This document shows, piece after piece, positions 51,672-59,535 of a DNA stretch of 64,000 nt; position 1 is the first letter of the stretch, and the number at the start of each line of letters is the position of its first letter. The DNA comes from Amphritea atlantica (lineage in GTDB: Bacteria > Pseudomonadota > Gammaproteobacteria > Pseudomonadales > Balneatricaceae): the NCBI GenBank assembly GCA_024397875.1, contig CP073344.1:1665001-1729000 (forward strand), read 5' to 3'. A model generated the notes under the pieces. The model searched no databases, was not told where the DNA came from, and saw nothing but the letters and a program-made list of their open reading frames with translations. The position numbers and the translations under genes are program-made.

Positions 51672-52715
51672 ATGACTACTATTTTCCGTCTGTCCCAACT
51701 GGGATGGAAACCCTTTTTTCAGCAACAACTCAGCCTTGAAGAGCTTTCAGGTTATCTGCCCGCCCGTGTGGCTGCACAGCACCGTACTCAGTTTGAGCTT
51801 TACAGCGAGCAGGGCAGACAGACCCTCCATATCTCACCAAACCTGCCCTCTCTGGCAGTGGGGGACTGGGTGTTACTCGACAGTCACGGTGTTTTTTATC
51901 GCGCGCTTGAGCGCCTTTCCTGTTTCTCCCGTAAGGCGGCTGGCAGCAGGGTGTCAGAGCAGCTGATGGCTGCGAATGTAGATACGGTGTTTGTCACCTG
52001 CTCCCTTAACCAGAACTTCTCACTGAGCAGGATAGAGCGCTATCTGGCTTTGACCCGGGAAGCAAAGGCTGAGGCCTTTGTGGTGCTTACCAAGGCCGAT
52101 CTCTTCGATGACCCGGATAGTCTGGTCAATCAGGTCCAGGCGCTTGATCGCCGGCTATTGGTTGAAGCGGTGAATGCACTGGACCGGCAGAGTACAGCTG
52201 TATTACAGCCCTGGTGTCGGGCGGGCAGTACCGTGGCGGTGTTAGGCTCCTCTGGTGTGGGTAAATCAACCCTGATTAATAGCCTGATGGGGCGTCCGGT
52301 CCAGCAGGCTAAGGCTGCCCGTGACGATGATGACCGGGGCCGGCATACCACGACGGCTCGCTCACTGCATCTGATTCCCGATGGTGGTGTACTGCTCGAT
52401 ACGCCGGGAATGCGGGAGCTGCAACTGAGCGGGTGTGAAGCCGGTATCGATGAAACGTTCGCCGATATCAGTGCTCTGGCATCACAGTGTCGATTCACTG
52501 ATTGCCAGCATCAGGATGAGCCTGGTTGTGCTGTTCAGGCGGCCCTGCAGGCATCTCTGATAGATCAGCGTCGGTTGACTAACTACCTGAAACTGATGCG
52601 CGAGCAGGCTCGCAATAGTCAGACGCTGGCAGAGAGCAGAGCGAAAGACCGGTCATTGAGCCGTTACTACCGTAAGGTACTGCATGAGAGTGTTAAGCTG
52701 AAAAAAGGCGATTAG
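51672..52715 (+). CDS. RsgA/YjeQ-family ribosome assembly GTPase
   Basis: 347 residues. OB-fold N-terminus, circularly permuted GTPase (G4 VLTKADL, then G1 GSSGVGKST, G3 DTPGM), and a C-terminal zinc finger CRFTDCQHQDEPGC. RsgA releases RbfA and assists late 30S maturation. The N-terminus (FRLSQLGWKPFFQQQLS) is of the paralogous type found beside the canonical rsgA in many gammaproteobacteria, so this may be a second copy. Its ATG overlaps the stop of a six-codon frame (51655-51675). Confidence 0.9.
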   Translation: MTTIFRLSQLGWKPFFQQQLSLEELSGYLPARVAAQHRTQFELYSEQGRQTLHISPNLPSLAVGDWVLLDSHGVFYRALERLSCFSRKAAGSRVSEQLMAANVDTVFVTCSLNQNFSLSRIERYLALTREAKAEAFVVLTKADLFDDPDSLVNQVQALDRRLLVEAVNALDRQSTAVLQPWCRAGSTVAVLGSSGVGKSTLINSLMGRPVQQAKAARDDDDRGRHTTTARSLHLIPDGGVLLDTPGMRELQLSGCEAGIDETFADISALASQCRFTDCQHQDEPGCAVQAALQASLIDQRRLTNYLKLMREQARNSQTLAESRAKDRSLSRYYRKVLHESVKLKKGD

Positions 52716-52731
52716 CCTTTACTGACGGGAA

Positions 52732-52793
52732 TGCGCACCGGATGACGGTGCGCGTCTCCTTTGCTGATATTAATCAGAATCAGTTCGTTTTTA
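52732..52793 (+). repeat. 62-bp direct repeat, copy 1
   Basis: Identical, base for base, to 57010-57071. It contains GCGCACCG, GATGA loop, CGGTGCGC (8-bp perfect stem) and a second stem CTGAT/ATCAG. It begins 16 bases after the rsgA-like stop. Confidence 0.9.
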
Positions 52794-52794
52794 G

Positions 52795-52883
52795 TTTAAG
52801 GAGGCAAAGCCCTTTAACAGTTTAAGTCGGACTGGTAAAACAGGGATGTCGAAAGAGCATTATTGGTGAAAAAAGGTTTTGAT
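52795..52883 (+). repeat. Degenerate repeat, copy A
   Basis: About 75-80 percent identical by eye to copy B around 54543-54631, sharing GGTAAAAC and the block TATTGGTGAAAAAAGG. On the minus strand both copies encode a frame ending TK-x2-K-x-FFHQ and a stop. Confidence 0.55.
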
Positions 52884-53036
52884 CAATTTAGTTGGAAGGG
52901 TTAAACGAGATAGCCTGTCAGCTAAACGAGTGTCCAGGAAAAACACCAGACTATGAAACACCAGTTGAAAGATTAATCAGCGCGTTCAACGATCCACTAA
53001 ACCCACAAGCGGTAACTCTCAAAAGGGAAATTTATC

Positions 53037-53840
53037 TTAGTCAAGCATCGCCGCTACTATGGCTTCTGGTGCGTCCTCCTGCATCAAATGGCCCGATTCA
53101 GGAACCGAGATTAGCACTCCTGTCGTAAGCAGATTCGCAAATTTCTTGCCCTGTGAAATAGGTATCCACTCATCTTTTTCGCCCCACAAAATCTGAACTG
53201 GGTTTTCCATGGGGGCGTAAAGCTTCTCTATTTCATCAGTATAGCGCTGATCCATCTGCGCTATTTGACGATAGAATGCCGCTTGTCCAACTTTGCCTTG
53301 CCAGGGTGTCATATAGATTTGAAGAGTTTCTTCACCCAGTTCAGAATATGCAGAACTCTGAAGATATGCGCGTAGAAGAGCATCATGAGCATATGCGGGT
53401 AGTCCGGCAAATGCTTCTTCGTATTCATGGACATGGCTGACAAACGGTGAGCCCCAGGGAGCTATTGCTACTGGGTCAATGATAGTAAGCCGCGCATAGC
53501 GGACACCATTCAGGTAGTAAGCTCGCAACGCTGTTGTGCCACCAAAATCATGACAAAGAACTTCAGGCCTGCTGATTCCCCACTCCTGAAGCAGAGCGGC
53601 AAATAGAGTATTTTGAACTGCAAGTGATACATCCTGATCTTCCCGCTTTTCTGACAGCCCATATCCTAGCAGATCGAAAAAGTAGATTTTTCTTCGCCTT
53701 GCCAGCAGCGGTGCTATCTTCCTCCAAACTTGTGAGGAAAAGGGGGTTCCGTGAATGAGAACCAGCGGTTCACCCTCACCAATACTTCCCCAGGCAATAT
53801 CCTGACCTTCAAATGTGAAACGATGCGATAAATTAAGCAT
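53037..53840 (-). CDS. Alpha/beta hydrolase
   Basis: 267 residues. Oxyanion motif HGTPFSS, nucleophile elbow HDFGG with Asp as nucleophile, acid in WGEKDEW and catalytic His in SGHLMQED. The Asp nucleophile places it among haloalkane dehalogenase/epoxide hydrolase-like enzymes rather than esterases; the substrate is unknown. Divergent from a CGNR-type regulator, which probably controls it through repeated sites between the genes. Flanked by degenerate repeats, suggesting acquisition as a unit. Confidence 0.88.
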   Translation of the reverse strand: MLNLSHRFTFEGQDIAWGSIGEGEPLVLIHGTPFSSQVWRKIAPLLARRRKIYFFDLLGYGLSEKREDQDVSLAVQNTLFAALLQEWGISRPEVLCHDFGGTTALRAYYLNGVRYARLTIIDPVAIAPWGSPFVSHVHEYEEAFAGLPAYAHDALLRAYLQSSAYSELGEETLQIYMTPWQGKVGQAAFYRQIAQMDQRYTDEIEKLYAPMENPVQILWGEKDEWIPISQGKKFANLLTTGVLISVPESGHLMQEDAPEAIVAAMLD

Positions 53841-53860
53841 AAAATGGCCCTTAGTAACCT

Positions 53861-53928
53861 TTAATTTGATATAATAGGTTAGTTAATCGGGTAGAATTAA
53901 ACAACCGTTAAATTGAAATAATAGGTTA
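53861..53928. promoter_or_regulatory. Paired 21-bp operator repeats, hydrolase/CGNR promoter
   Basis: Two 21-bp direct repeats, 53861-53881 and 53908-53928, differ at only two positions (pattern TTAAWTTGAWATAATAGGTTA without the line break) and are offset by 47 bp, about 4.5 turns. They lie between the divergent genes; the first contains TATAAT, the second abuts the CGNR start codon. Confidence 0.6.
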
Positions 53929-53932
53929 TGGT

Positions 53933-54520
53933 ATGACGCTATGGAACGAAGATGCGTTCATTGGTGGGCATCCAGCACTTGATTTCGTGAACACCGTCGA
54001 AGATCAGGATAAGCGCAGAGACAGTAGTCGTATATCTGACTGGGCAAGCTTTCTGGGATGGGCGCAGGTTTCATCTGTCTTCAGCGAAGAACAGATGAAT
54101 GTGCTGGAAAATGAAATACAACAAGCAGACATTTCCACTTTGCTGACGAATATTCACGAACTGAGGGAGACAGCATATGCGGCGCTTAACTGCATAGTAT
54201 CGGGAGAAAATAAAACGGGTGTAGCGCTGCAAAAGCTTGAAGACGGTATAAGAACGGCGATAAATAATTCGTCTTTGAAGCTAGCAGAAAATAACTATAT
54301 ATGGGTACCCAACATGGCGAAGCCGAGCTGGGTAATAGACGTTCTAACGCTATCCATTGAGAGTCTGCTGCGCTCCGAGGACATTACTAAGCTGAAAGAA
54401 TGTGGGCGTTGTTCATGGATGTTCCTGAATAGAGGCCGGGGAAGGGGGCGACGGTGGTGCAACATGGGGACATGTGGTAATCGGGCAAAGTCTGTATCTT
54501 TCAGAAATCGAAAACAGTAG
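53933..54520 (+). CDS. ABATE/CGNR zinc-finger transcriptional regulator
   Basis: 195 residues. N-terminal ABATE domain (GGHPALDFVNTVEDQ) and C-terminal CGNR zinc finger CGRCSWMFLNRGRG followed by RRWCNMGTCGNRAK, with four cysteines. Members are presumed stress- or ligand-responsive DNA-binding regulators. The divergent hydrolase and the paired repeats between them suggest local control and autoregulation. Confidence 0.88.
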   Translation: MTLWNEDAFIGGHPALDFVNTVEDQDKRRDSSRISDWASFLGWAQVSSVFSEEQMNVLENEIQQADISTLLTNIHELRETAYAALNCIVSGENKTGVALQKLEDGIRTAINNSSLKLAENNYIWVPNMAKPSWVIDVLTLSIESLLRSEDITKLKECGRCSWMFLNRGRGRGRRWCNMGTCGNRAKSVSFRNRKQ

Positions 54521-54542
54521 CCTTTCAACAAGGCTGTCGGCA

Positions 54543-54631
54543 CTTTAAAGGGGGAGACCTTTTGGCGTTAAAGTAGGGCAGGTAAAACTGAGTTCTCCAA
54601 AGAGTACTATTGGTGAAAAAAGGCTTTACCT
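54543..54631 (+). repeat. Degenerate repeat, copy B
   Basis: Partner of copy A (52795-52883). The two copies flank the hydrolase/CGNR gene pair in direct orientation. The best conserved part is about 50 bp ending in TATTGGTGAAAAAAGG. Confidence 0.55.
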
Positions 54632-54738
54632 CCTTTGGTGGAGGGCGCGTAAAAATTCTGGCTGCTATGCATTAGCCGGACAAGTTCATCGCTGTCCGTT
54701 CTAATGACCTCATCTGTTCTCCACAGCTGGCCCTTCAT
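54607..54738 (-). CDS. Candidate 43-residue small protein
   Basis: ATG at 54738 on the minus strand with AAGGGG about 9 bases upstream; the product starts MKGQLWRTDEVIRTDSDELV and ends KGGKAFFHQ. Charged, no membrane segment. Its last codons lie inside degenerate repeat copy B, and copy A encodes a similar ending, so this may be the remnant of a duplicated mobile gene. Too short to assign; may be non-coding. Confidence 0.25.
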   Translation of the reverse strand: MKGQLWRTDEVIRTDSDELVRLMHSSQNFYAPSTKGGKAFFHQ

Positions 54739-55203
54739 ATTCAGTATCCCCTTAAGCAAAAGTCTATCGTCTTCTTATCTCTTTTCCAATGGAATGAATT
54801 CCAATGGTTAAAACCATATTAGTCCGCGCCAGGCATAAGTCGTGAAGGTTGTCTCCAGAGGCGTGGCCGGTTCGGCTTTACTCAATATGGCTATGAATAA
54901 CTCATTTTGAGTAATCGTTTTTAAATCAGTCATACAGAAATTTTGCTAATAACTTTCTTTTAAGTGATACTTAATTTATCCTCATCTAAGTTTTTTGTGT
55001 GTCATTAATGGTGGTGGAAATATATCATTGTGAGATGATGGTTTGATCCAGTATTTTTTAGGTTTTTTTGCCAAGATGACCGTTTTGTTCGATTTATCGA
55101 GGATTTTGGCAGTTTTTCTTGATTAAAAAATCTCACGTTTTACCGGCCAGAGTTTACTTCTGTTTGTGATATGTAACAAAAAAATAATAATGGAGATGAA
55201 GAA

Positions 55204-57003
55204 GTGGGTATGTATAAAACGGTTGAGAAGACTTTCTTCTATACATTGACTAAGAAAATTATCGGCAACGTGGCTTTTTTGCAGTTACCCAGCTTTTTTC
55301 TGCTTGGGGTCTGTTACTGGGTATATGACTCTCTGCTTACTCTGCAGCAGCAATCAGGGGCAGATCTTGTGATTAGTGGTGAGTTATTGTCGATCACCCA
55401 CTCGCTTTCTAATGCTGTCATGTTGATGACGATATTTATATTGATTGTCACTGTTTTTAGTACCTACTTTATGCGGCACCTGTTTCTTTCCCCTATTAGG
55501 GATATGAATACCGTACTGAGCGCAGTGAAAGATAAAGAGGGTGATATATCGGCAACATTGCCGGTGAAAACATTCGATGAGATTGCCGGAATGGCCGAAA
55601 ACTACAATGGTTTTTCCGGGAGTCTGAAGCAGATTATTGCGGACTCACGTGAGCGTAGTGTCAGGGTTTCTTTAAGTGTCAGTCAGCTTCAGAAGGTCCT
55701 GCTTGAAACAAAAGAAACCGCAGAATCACAGGTTGATCAGGCACAAAAAGTATTTCAGGCAAGTCAGGAAGCCACTCAGGCGATTGAGGGGATCGCTCAG
55801 CATACCCAGAATATAGCTAATCGTAATGAGCTTAACCTGACTGAGATCCGGACTGCTGGTCAGGATATGGAGCGTGTTAAAGGTCAGATTCATGCGATTG
55901 AAGATCAATTGACAGATTTTCAGAATGTTGTGCTGCAGTTATCGGATAATTCCAGCAACATTATTGAAGTGCTGAAACTGGTGCAGGCGTTTTCTGATCA
56001 GACTAACCTGCTGGCGCTGAATGCGTCTATTGAAGCGGCCCGGGCGGGCGAGGCTGGTCGCGGCTTTGCCGTGGTGGCAGATGAAGTTCGCAGCCTGTCT
56101 CAGAAGGTGAATGCTGCCACGCAGGAGATCGACAAAAATATTCACCAGATGGTCACTCTCGTGGATGATACCCGCTCTGGTGCGTCGAAAATTAAAAACT
56201 ATGTTACTGAAACCGATAATTTTATCTCTCAAACCAGCGATAAATTTGTGGTTATGATCGATGATTTTGAAACGGTGCATGGTCAGATGAGTGAGATCAG
56301 TGCGGCTATTGAGGAGATGTCTTATACCAATAACAGTACCCACGAGCATGTTTCTAAAATAACTGAACTGTCGGACTATATTCAGTCAGAGATGACGGTA
56401 TCTGCTGAACACTCAATCAATCTGGAAACTGCAACAGAGGAGATGCAGGAGCTGCTGTCCCGGTTCAGTATTGGTTATGGTGGATTTGAAGAGATCGTGA
56501 CTACCGCAACGAGGTGGGCTGGCGAGATCCAGAGAGAGTTAGAAAAGCTGGCTGGCGCTGGATTAAATGTTTTTGATACACAGTATAAGAGAACAAATCC
56601 CGATCAGAAACCGGAGAAATACGACACTGGCTATACTGATAAATTTGAACGGGCCATGCAGCCGCTGTTTGATCGCTTTATAGCGGATAAGCCTGCATTT
56701 CTGATTGCTTCGGCCTTTGATGTGAATGGCTATTGCCCGGCGCATAACGCCAAGGTATCCAAACCCCTGACCGGTGTTTTTGATAAAGATAACCAGCTTA
56801 GCCGGCATCGCCGTATTTACAATGGTAGCCGGGCTGAGATACGCCGGGCCAATCAGACCTCACCGTTTCTGCTGTTAACCTTTATCCGGGATACCGGTGA
56901 AATCCTGAATTCTATCTCGGTGCCGCTTTACGTCAATGGCCGTCATTGGGGTAACTTCTGTACTGCTTTTCCGCCTGAGTTGTTGTTAAACGCTTCTCTC
57001 TGA
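55204..57003 (+). CDS. Methyl-accepting chemotaxis protein with C-terminal sensor-like domain
   Basis: 599 residues, GTG start with GGAG 8 bases upstream. Two membrane helices (about 20-42 and 70-92) enclose only about 28 periplasmic residues, so no external sensor is possible. A HAMP-like segment follows, then the MCP signalling hairpin (tip [20 protein letters not shown] near 262-282). Beyond it is an extra soluble domain of about 150 residues (about 440-599) with [19 protein letters not shown] and VNGRHWGNF, likely an intracellular sensor. No CheW-binding pentapeptide was sought at the end. Confidence 0.9.
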   Translation: MGMYKTVEKTFFYTLTKKIIGNVAFLQLPSFFLLGVCYWVYDSLLTLQQQSGADLVISGELLSITHSLSNAVMLMTIFILIVTVFSTYFMRHLFLSPIRDMNTVLSAVKDKEGDISATLPVKTFDEIAGMAENYNGFSGSLKQIIADSRERSVRVSLSVSQLQKVLLETKETAESQVDQAQKVFQASQEATQAIEGIAQHTQNIANRNELNLTEIRTAGQDMERVKGQIHAIEDQLTDFQNVVLQLSDNSSNIIEVLKLVQAFSDQTNLLALNASIEAARAGEAGRGFAVVADEVRSLSQKVNAATQEIDKNIHQMVTLVDDTRSGASKIKNYVTETDNFISQTSDKFVVMIDDFETVHGQMSEISAAIEEMSYTNNSTHEHVSKITELSDYIQSEMTVSAEHSINLETATEEMQELLSRFSIGYGGFEEIVTTATRWAGEIQRELEKLAGAGLNVFDTQYKRTNPDQKPEKYDTGYTDKFERAMQPLFDRFIADKPAFLIASAFDVNGYCPAHNAKVSKPLTGVFDKDNQLSRHRRIYNGSRAEIRRANQTSPFLLLTFIRDTGEILNSISVPLYVNGRHWGNFCTAFPPELLLNASL

Positions 57004-57009
57004 TCCAGC

Positions 57010-57071
57010 TGCGCACCGGATGACGGTGCGCGTCTCCTTTGCTGATATTAATCAGAATCAGTTCGTTTTTA
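57010..57071 (+). repeat. 62-bp direct repeat, copy 2
   Basis: Identical to 52732-52793. It begins 6 bases after the chemoreceptor stop codon. With copy 1 it brackets a 4.2-kb segment (hydrolase, CGNR regulator, chemoreceptor). Confidence 0.9.
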
Positions 57072-57191
57072 ACCCGCCTATTAGTGTAAAATGCAGCCCA
57101 AAACAGGGGCTGTAACCGGGCTAAGTCTGCGCAATCTCTAAGTCGGTAGTTATATCGATATCCTTATAAAAGTTTCCGATAGAGTATTCAG

Positions 57192-59384
57192 ATGGAAATC
57201 AAAGTAAATTTTTTAGATAACCTCAGACTCGAAGCTAAGTTTGATGATTTCACCGTCACCGCCGATCAGCCGATCCGGTATAAGGGGGATGGTTCTGCCC
57301 CGAGCCCGTTTGATTATTTTCTGGCGTCCTCAGCGCTCTGTGCTGCTTACTTTGTCAAAGTTTACTGTAACGCCCGGGATATACCGACAGATGATATCCG
57401 TCTGTCTCAGAGCAATATCGTTGATCCTGAAAATCGTTATAACCAGATCTTCCAGATCCGGGTTGAGCTGCCTGAATCGATCTCTGAAAAAGACCGTACC
57501 GGTATTCTGCGCTCTATTGAGCGTTGTACCGTCAAGAAAGTGGTGCAGGAAGGGCCTGAATTTAAGATCGAAACGGTTGAAAATCTGGACGCAGATGCCT
57601 CTATCATGGCGATGGGGATCCCTGATGATGGTGTGAACACCATGATTGAAGGGAAAGATCTGCCACTGGAGAGAACCATCGTCAATATGACCGGCATTCT
57701 TGAAGCGCTGGGAATGAAGATTGAGATTACCTCCTGGCGAAATATCGTGCCGAATGTGTGGTCTCTGAATATCCGCGACTCGGCTTCGGAACTCTGTTTT
57801 ACCAACGGTAAAGGGGCAACCAAAGAGAGTGCTCTCTGCTCTGCCCTGGGTGAGTTTATCGAGCGCCTGAGCTGCAACTTCTTCTACAACGATCAGTATT
57901 TTGGTGAAGAACACGCCAACGCTGAGTTTGTTCACTATCCGAATGAAAAGTGGTTCCCGCTGACCTCAACTGATTCTATCCCTGATGGCTTGCTGGATGA
58001 TTACTGTCTGGATATCTATAACCCTGATGGCGAACTGAACGGTTCCAATCTGATTGATACTAACTCAGGCAACCATGAGCGGGGCATCTGCGCCTTGCCA
58101 TTTATACGGCAATCCGATGGTGCGACCGTCTATTTCCCCTCAAACCTGCTGGAGAATCTGTTCCTCAGTAACGGCATGAGTGCCGGTAACAATATCTATG
58201 AAGCGCAGGTGCAATGCCTGTCTGAGATCTTTGAACGGGCGGTCAAACGACAGATTATTGAACAGGAACTCGTGCTTCCCGAAGTCCCGAAAGCGGTGCT
58301 GGACAAATATCCATCAATTCAGGCTGGAATCCAAGGCCTTGAGGAACAGGGTTTTCCGGTGCTGGTTAAAGATGCTTCGCTGGGCGGTCAGTTTCCAGTG
58401 ATGTGTGTCACACTGATGAATCCCCGAACCGGTGGTGTGTTTGCGTCGTTTGGTGCTCACCCCAGCTTTGAAGTTGCACTGGAGCGTAGTCTGACAGAAC
58501 TGCTGCAGGGACGATCGTTTGAGGGCTTGAACGATGTGCCAAAACCGACGTTTAACAGCCATGCGGTGACTGAGCCAAACAACTTCGTTGAGCACTTTAT
58601 CGACTCGACCGGTGTGATCTCCTGGCGTTTCTTCAGTAACAAAGCGGACTATTCTTTTGTTGAGTGGGATTTTTCCGGCAGCAACGAGGAGGAGAGTGCC
58701 GCTCTGATGGCGATCCTTGAAGCGTTAGATAAAGAGGTGTATGTCACCACCTTTGAGGGTTTGGTTCCTGGCCTGGAAGCTTCGGCCTGCAGAATTGTTG
58801 TGCCTGGCTATTCAGAGATCTATCCGGTTGAAGATCTGGTATGGGATAACACTAATAAGGCGATCTGGTTCCGTGAGGATATTCTCAATATCCACTCACT
58901 GACTGATGAGCAGCTGGCTGAGCTGGTGGAGCGTCTGGAGGAGAGTGAAGAGGACAACTATACCGAGATTCGCACCCTGATCGGAATTGAGTTCGACGAG
59001 AATACGGTGTGGGGCCAGCTTACAGTGCTGGAACTGAAAATTCTGATCTATCTTGCCCTGCAGCAGCATGAGAACGCGCTGGAGCTGGTGCAGGACTTCC
59101 TGCAGTATAACGACAATACCGTCGAGCGGGGGCTGTTCTATCAGGCGATGAGCGCCGTACTGGAGATTCTGCTGGACGACGAATTGCAGCTGGATGATTT
59201 TATGGTTAATCTGCAGCGGATGTTCGGTGATGAGGTTATGACCGATGTGGTGGGTTGTGTCCGCGCTGAGGTGCGGTTCCACGGACTGACAAAGACCAGT
59301 ATGAAACTCGAAGGTCTGGACAAGCATCTGCGACTGATTGAAAGCTATAAAAAGCTACATCAAGCCAGAAAAAGTAGTCTCTGA
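57192..59384 (+). CDS. OsmC-YcaO fusion protein
   Basis: 730 residues. Residues 1-145 form an OsmC-like peroxidase domain with cysteines C50 (SSALCAAYF) and C112 (ERCTVKKVV) at the expected sites. The rest is colinear with E. coli YcaO, with CFTNGKGATKESALCSALGE, the GNHERGICALPF segment, NGMSAGNNIYEA and SLGGQFPV, and a C-terminal helical tail. YcaO-type enzymes phosphorylate backbone amides with ATP; E. coli YcaO is linked to RimO-dependent methylthiolation of ribosomal protein S12. The fused thiol peroxidase domain is absent in E. coli YcaO. Single gene with its own terminator. Confidence 0.93.
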   Translation: MEIKVNFLDNLRLEAKFDDFTVTADQPIRYKGDGSAPSPFDYFLASSALCAAYFVKVYCNARDIPTDDIRLSQSNIVDPENRYNQIFQIRVELPESISEKDRTGILRSIERCTVKKVVQEGPEFKIETVENLDADASIMAMGIPDDGVNTMIEGKDLPLERTIVNMTGILEALGMKIEITSWRNIVPNVWSLNIRDSASELCFTNGKGATKESALCSALGEFIERLSCNFFYNDQYFGEEHANAEFVHYPNEKWFPLTSTDSIPDGLLDDYCLDIYNPDGELNGSNLIDTNSGNHERGICALPFIRQSDGATVYFPSNLLENLFLSNGMSAGNNIYEAQVQCLSEIFERAVKRQIIEQELVLPEVPKAVLDKYPSIQAGIQGLEEQGFPVLVKDASLGGQFPVMCVTLMNPRTGGVFASFGAHPSFEVALERSLTELLQGRSFEGLNDVPKPTFNSHAVTEPNNFVEHFIDSTGVISWRFFSNKADYSFVEWDFSGSNEEESAALMAILEALDKEVYVTTFEGLVPGLEASACRIVVPGYSEIYPVEDLVWDNTNKAIWFREDILNIHSLTDEQLAELVERLEESEEDNYTEIRTLIGIEFDENTVWGQLTVLELKILIYLALQQHENALELVQDFLQYNDNTVERGLFYQAMSAVLEILLDDELQLDDFMVNLQRMFGDEVMTDVVGCVRAEVRFHGLTKTSMKLEGLDKHLRLIESYKKLHQARKSSL

Positions 59385-59450
59385 AGGTTGCTGCCCGGCA
59401 CCGCTTTCTTGTGGACAGGGCGCTAGCCTGAACAGCGAAGTAAAAAAAAA

Positions 59451-59473
59451 GACAAACGAAAGTTTGTCTTTTT
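59451..59473 (+). terminator. Rho-independent terminator after OsmC-YcaO gene
   Basis: GACAAAC (59451-59457), GAAA tetraloop, GTTTGTC (59462-59468), then T run; preceded by nine A, so it may act on both strands. Confidence 0.9.
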
Positions 59474-59499
59474 ATTTGTCTGTTATTCACCTGGTATGT

Positions 59500-59522
59500 G
59501 CGGCGCCTCACCGAGGCGCCGC
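59500..59522. terminator. Very stable hairpin after the ParA operon
   Basis: GCGGCGCCTC (59500-59509), ACC loop, GAGGCGCCGC (59513-59522): ten perfect GC-rich pairs. Lies 14 bases beyond the ParA stop on the minus strand without a T run there; probably ends or protects that transcript, with the nearby A/T-rich hairpin completing termination. Confidence 0.6.
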
Positions 59523-59535
59523 ATTTATTACGCAG

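Larger units (their letters stand above)
52716..53036. other. Intergenic stretch with two repeat types
   Basis: 321 bases between the converging RsgA-like and hydrolase genes. It contains copy 1 of the 62-bp direct repeat (52732-52793) followed at once by copy A of a degenerate repeat (52795-52883). The rest shows no gene; a plus-strand frame at 52892-53128 runs antisense into the hydrolase and is not called. Confidence 0.6.
54521..55203. other. Long gene-poor stretch upstream of the chemoreceptor
   Basis: 683 bases. The left part holds degenerate repeat copy B and, on the minus strand, a 43-codon candidate ORF (54607-54738). The right half is AT-rich with T-rich tracts and short inverted repeats such as ACTCA/TGAGT near 54901-54913, and a duplicated TTCCAATGG around 54785-54810. 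No further gene is recognised; the chemoreceptor promoter is presumably within the last 250 bases. Confidence 0.55.

Noticed and set aside
52892..53128. 78-codon plus-strand frame after the 62-bp repeat
   Set aside because: It runs antisense into the well-supported hydrolase gene and has no family features.
54898..54914. ACTCA/TGAGT inverted repeat upstream of the chemoreceptor as an operator
   Set aside because: Short, AT-rich and not repeated; expected by chance in this composition.
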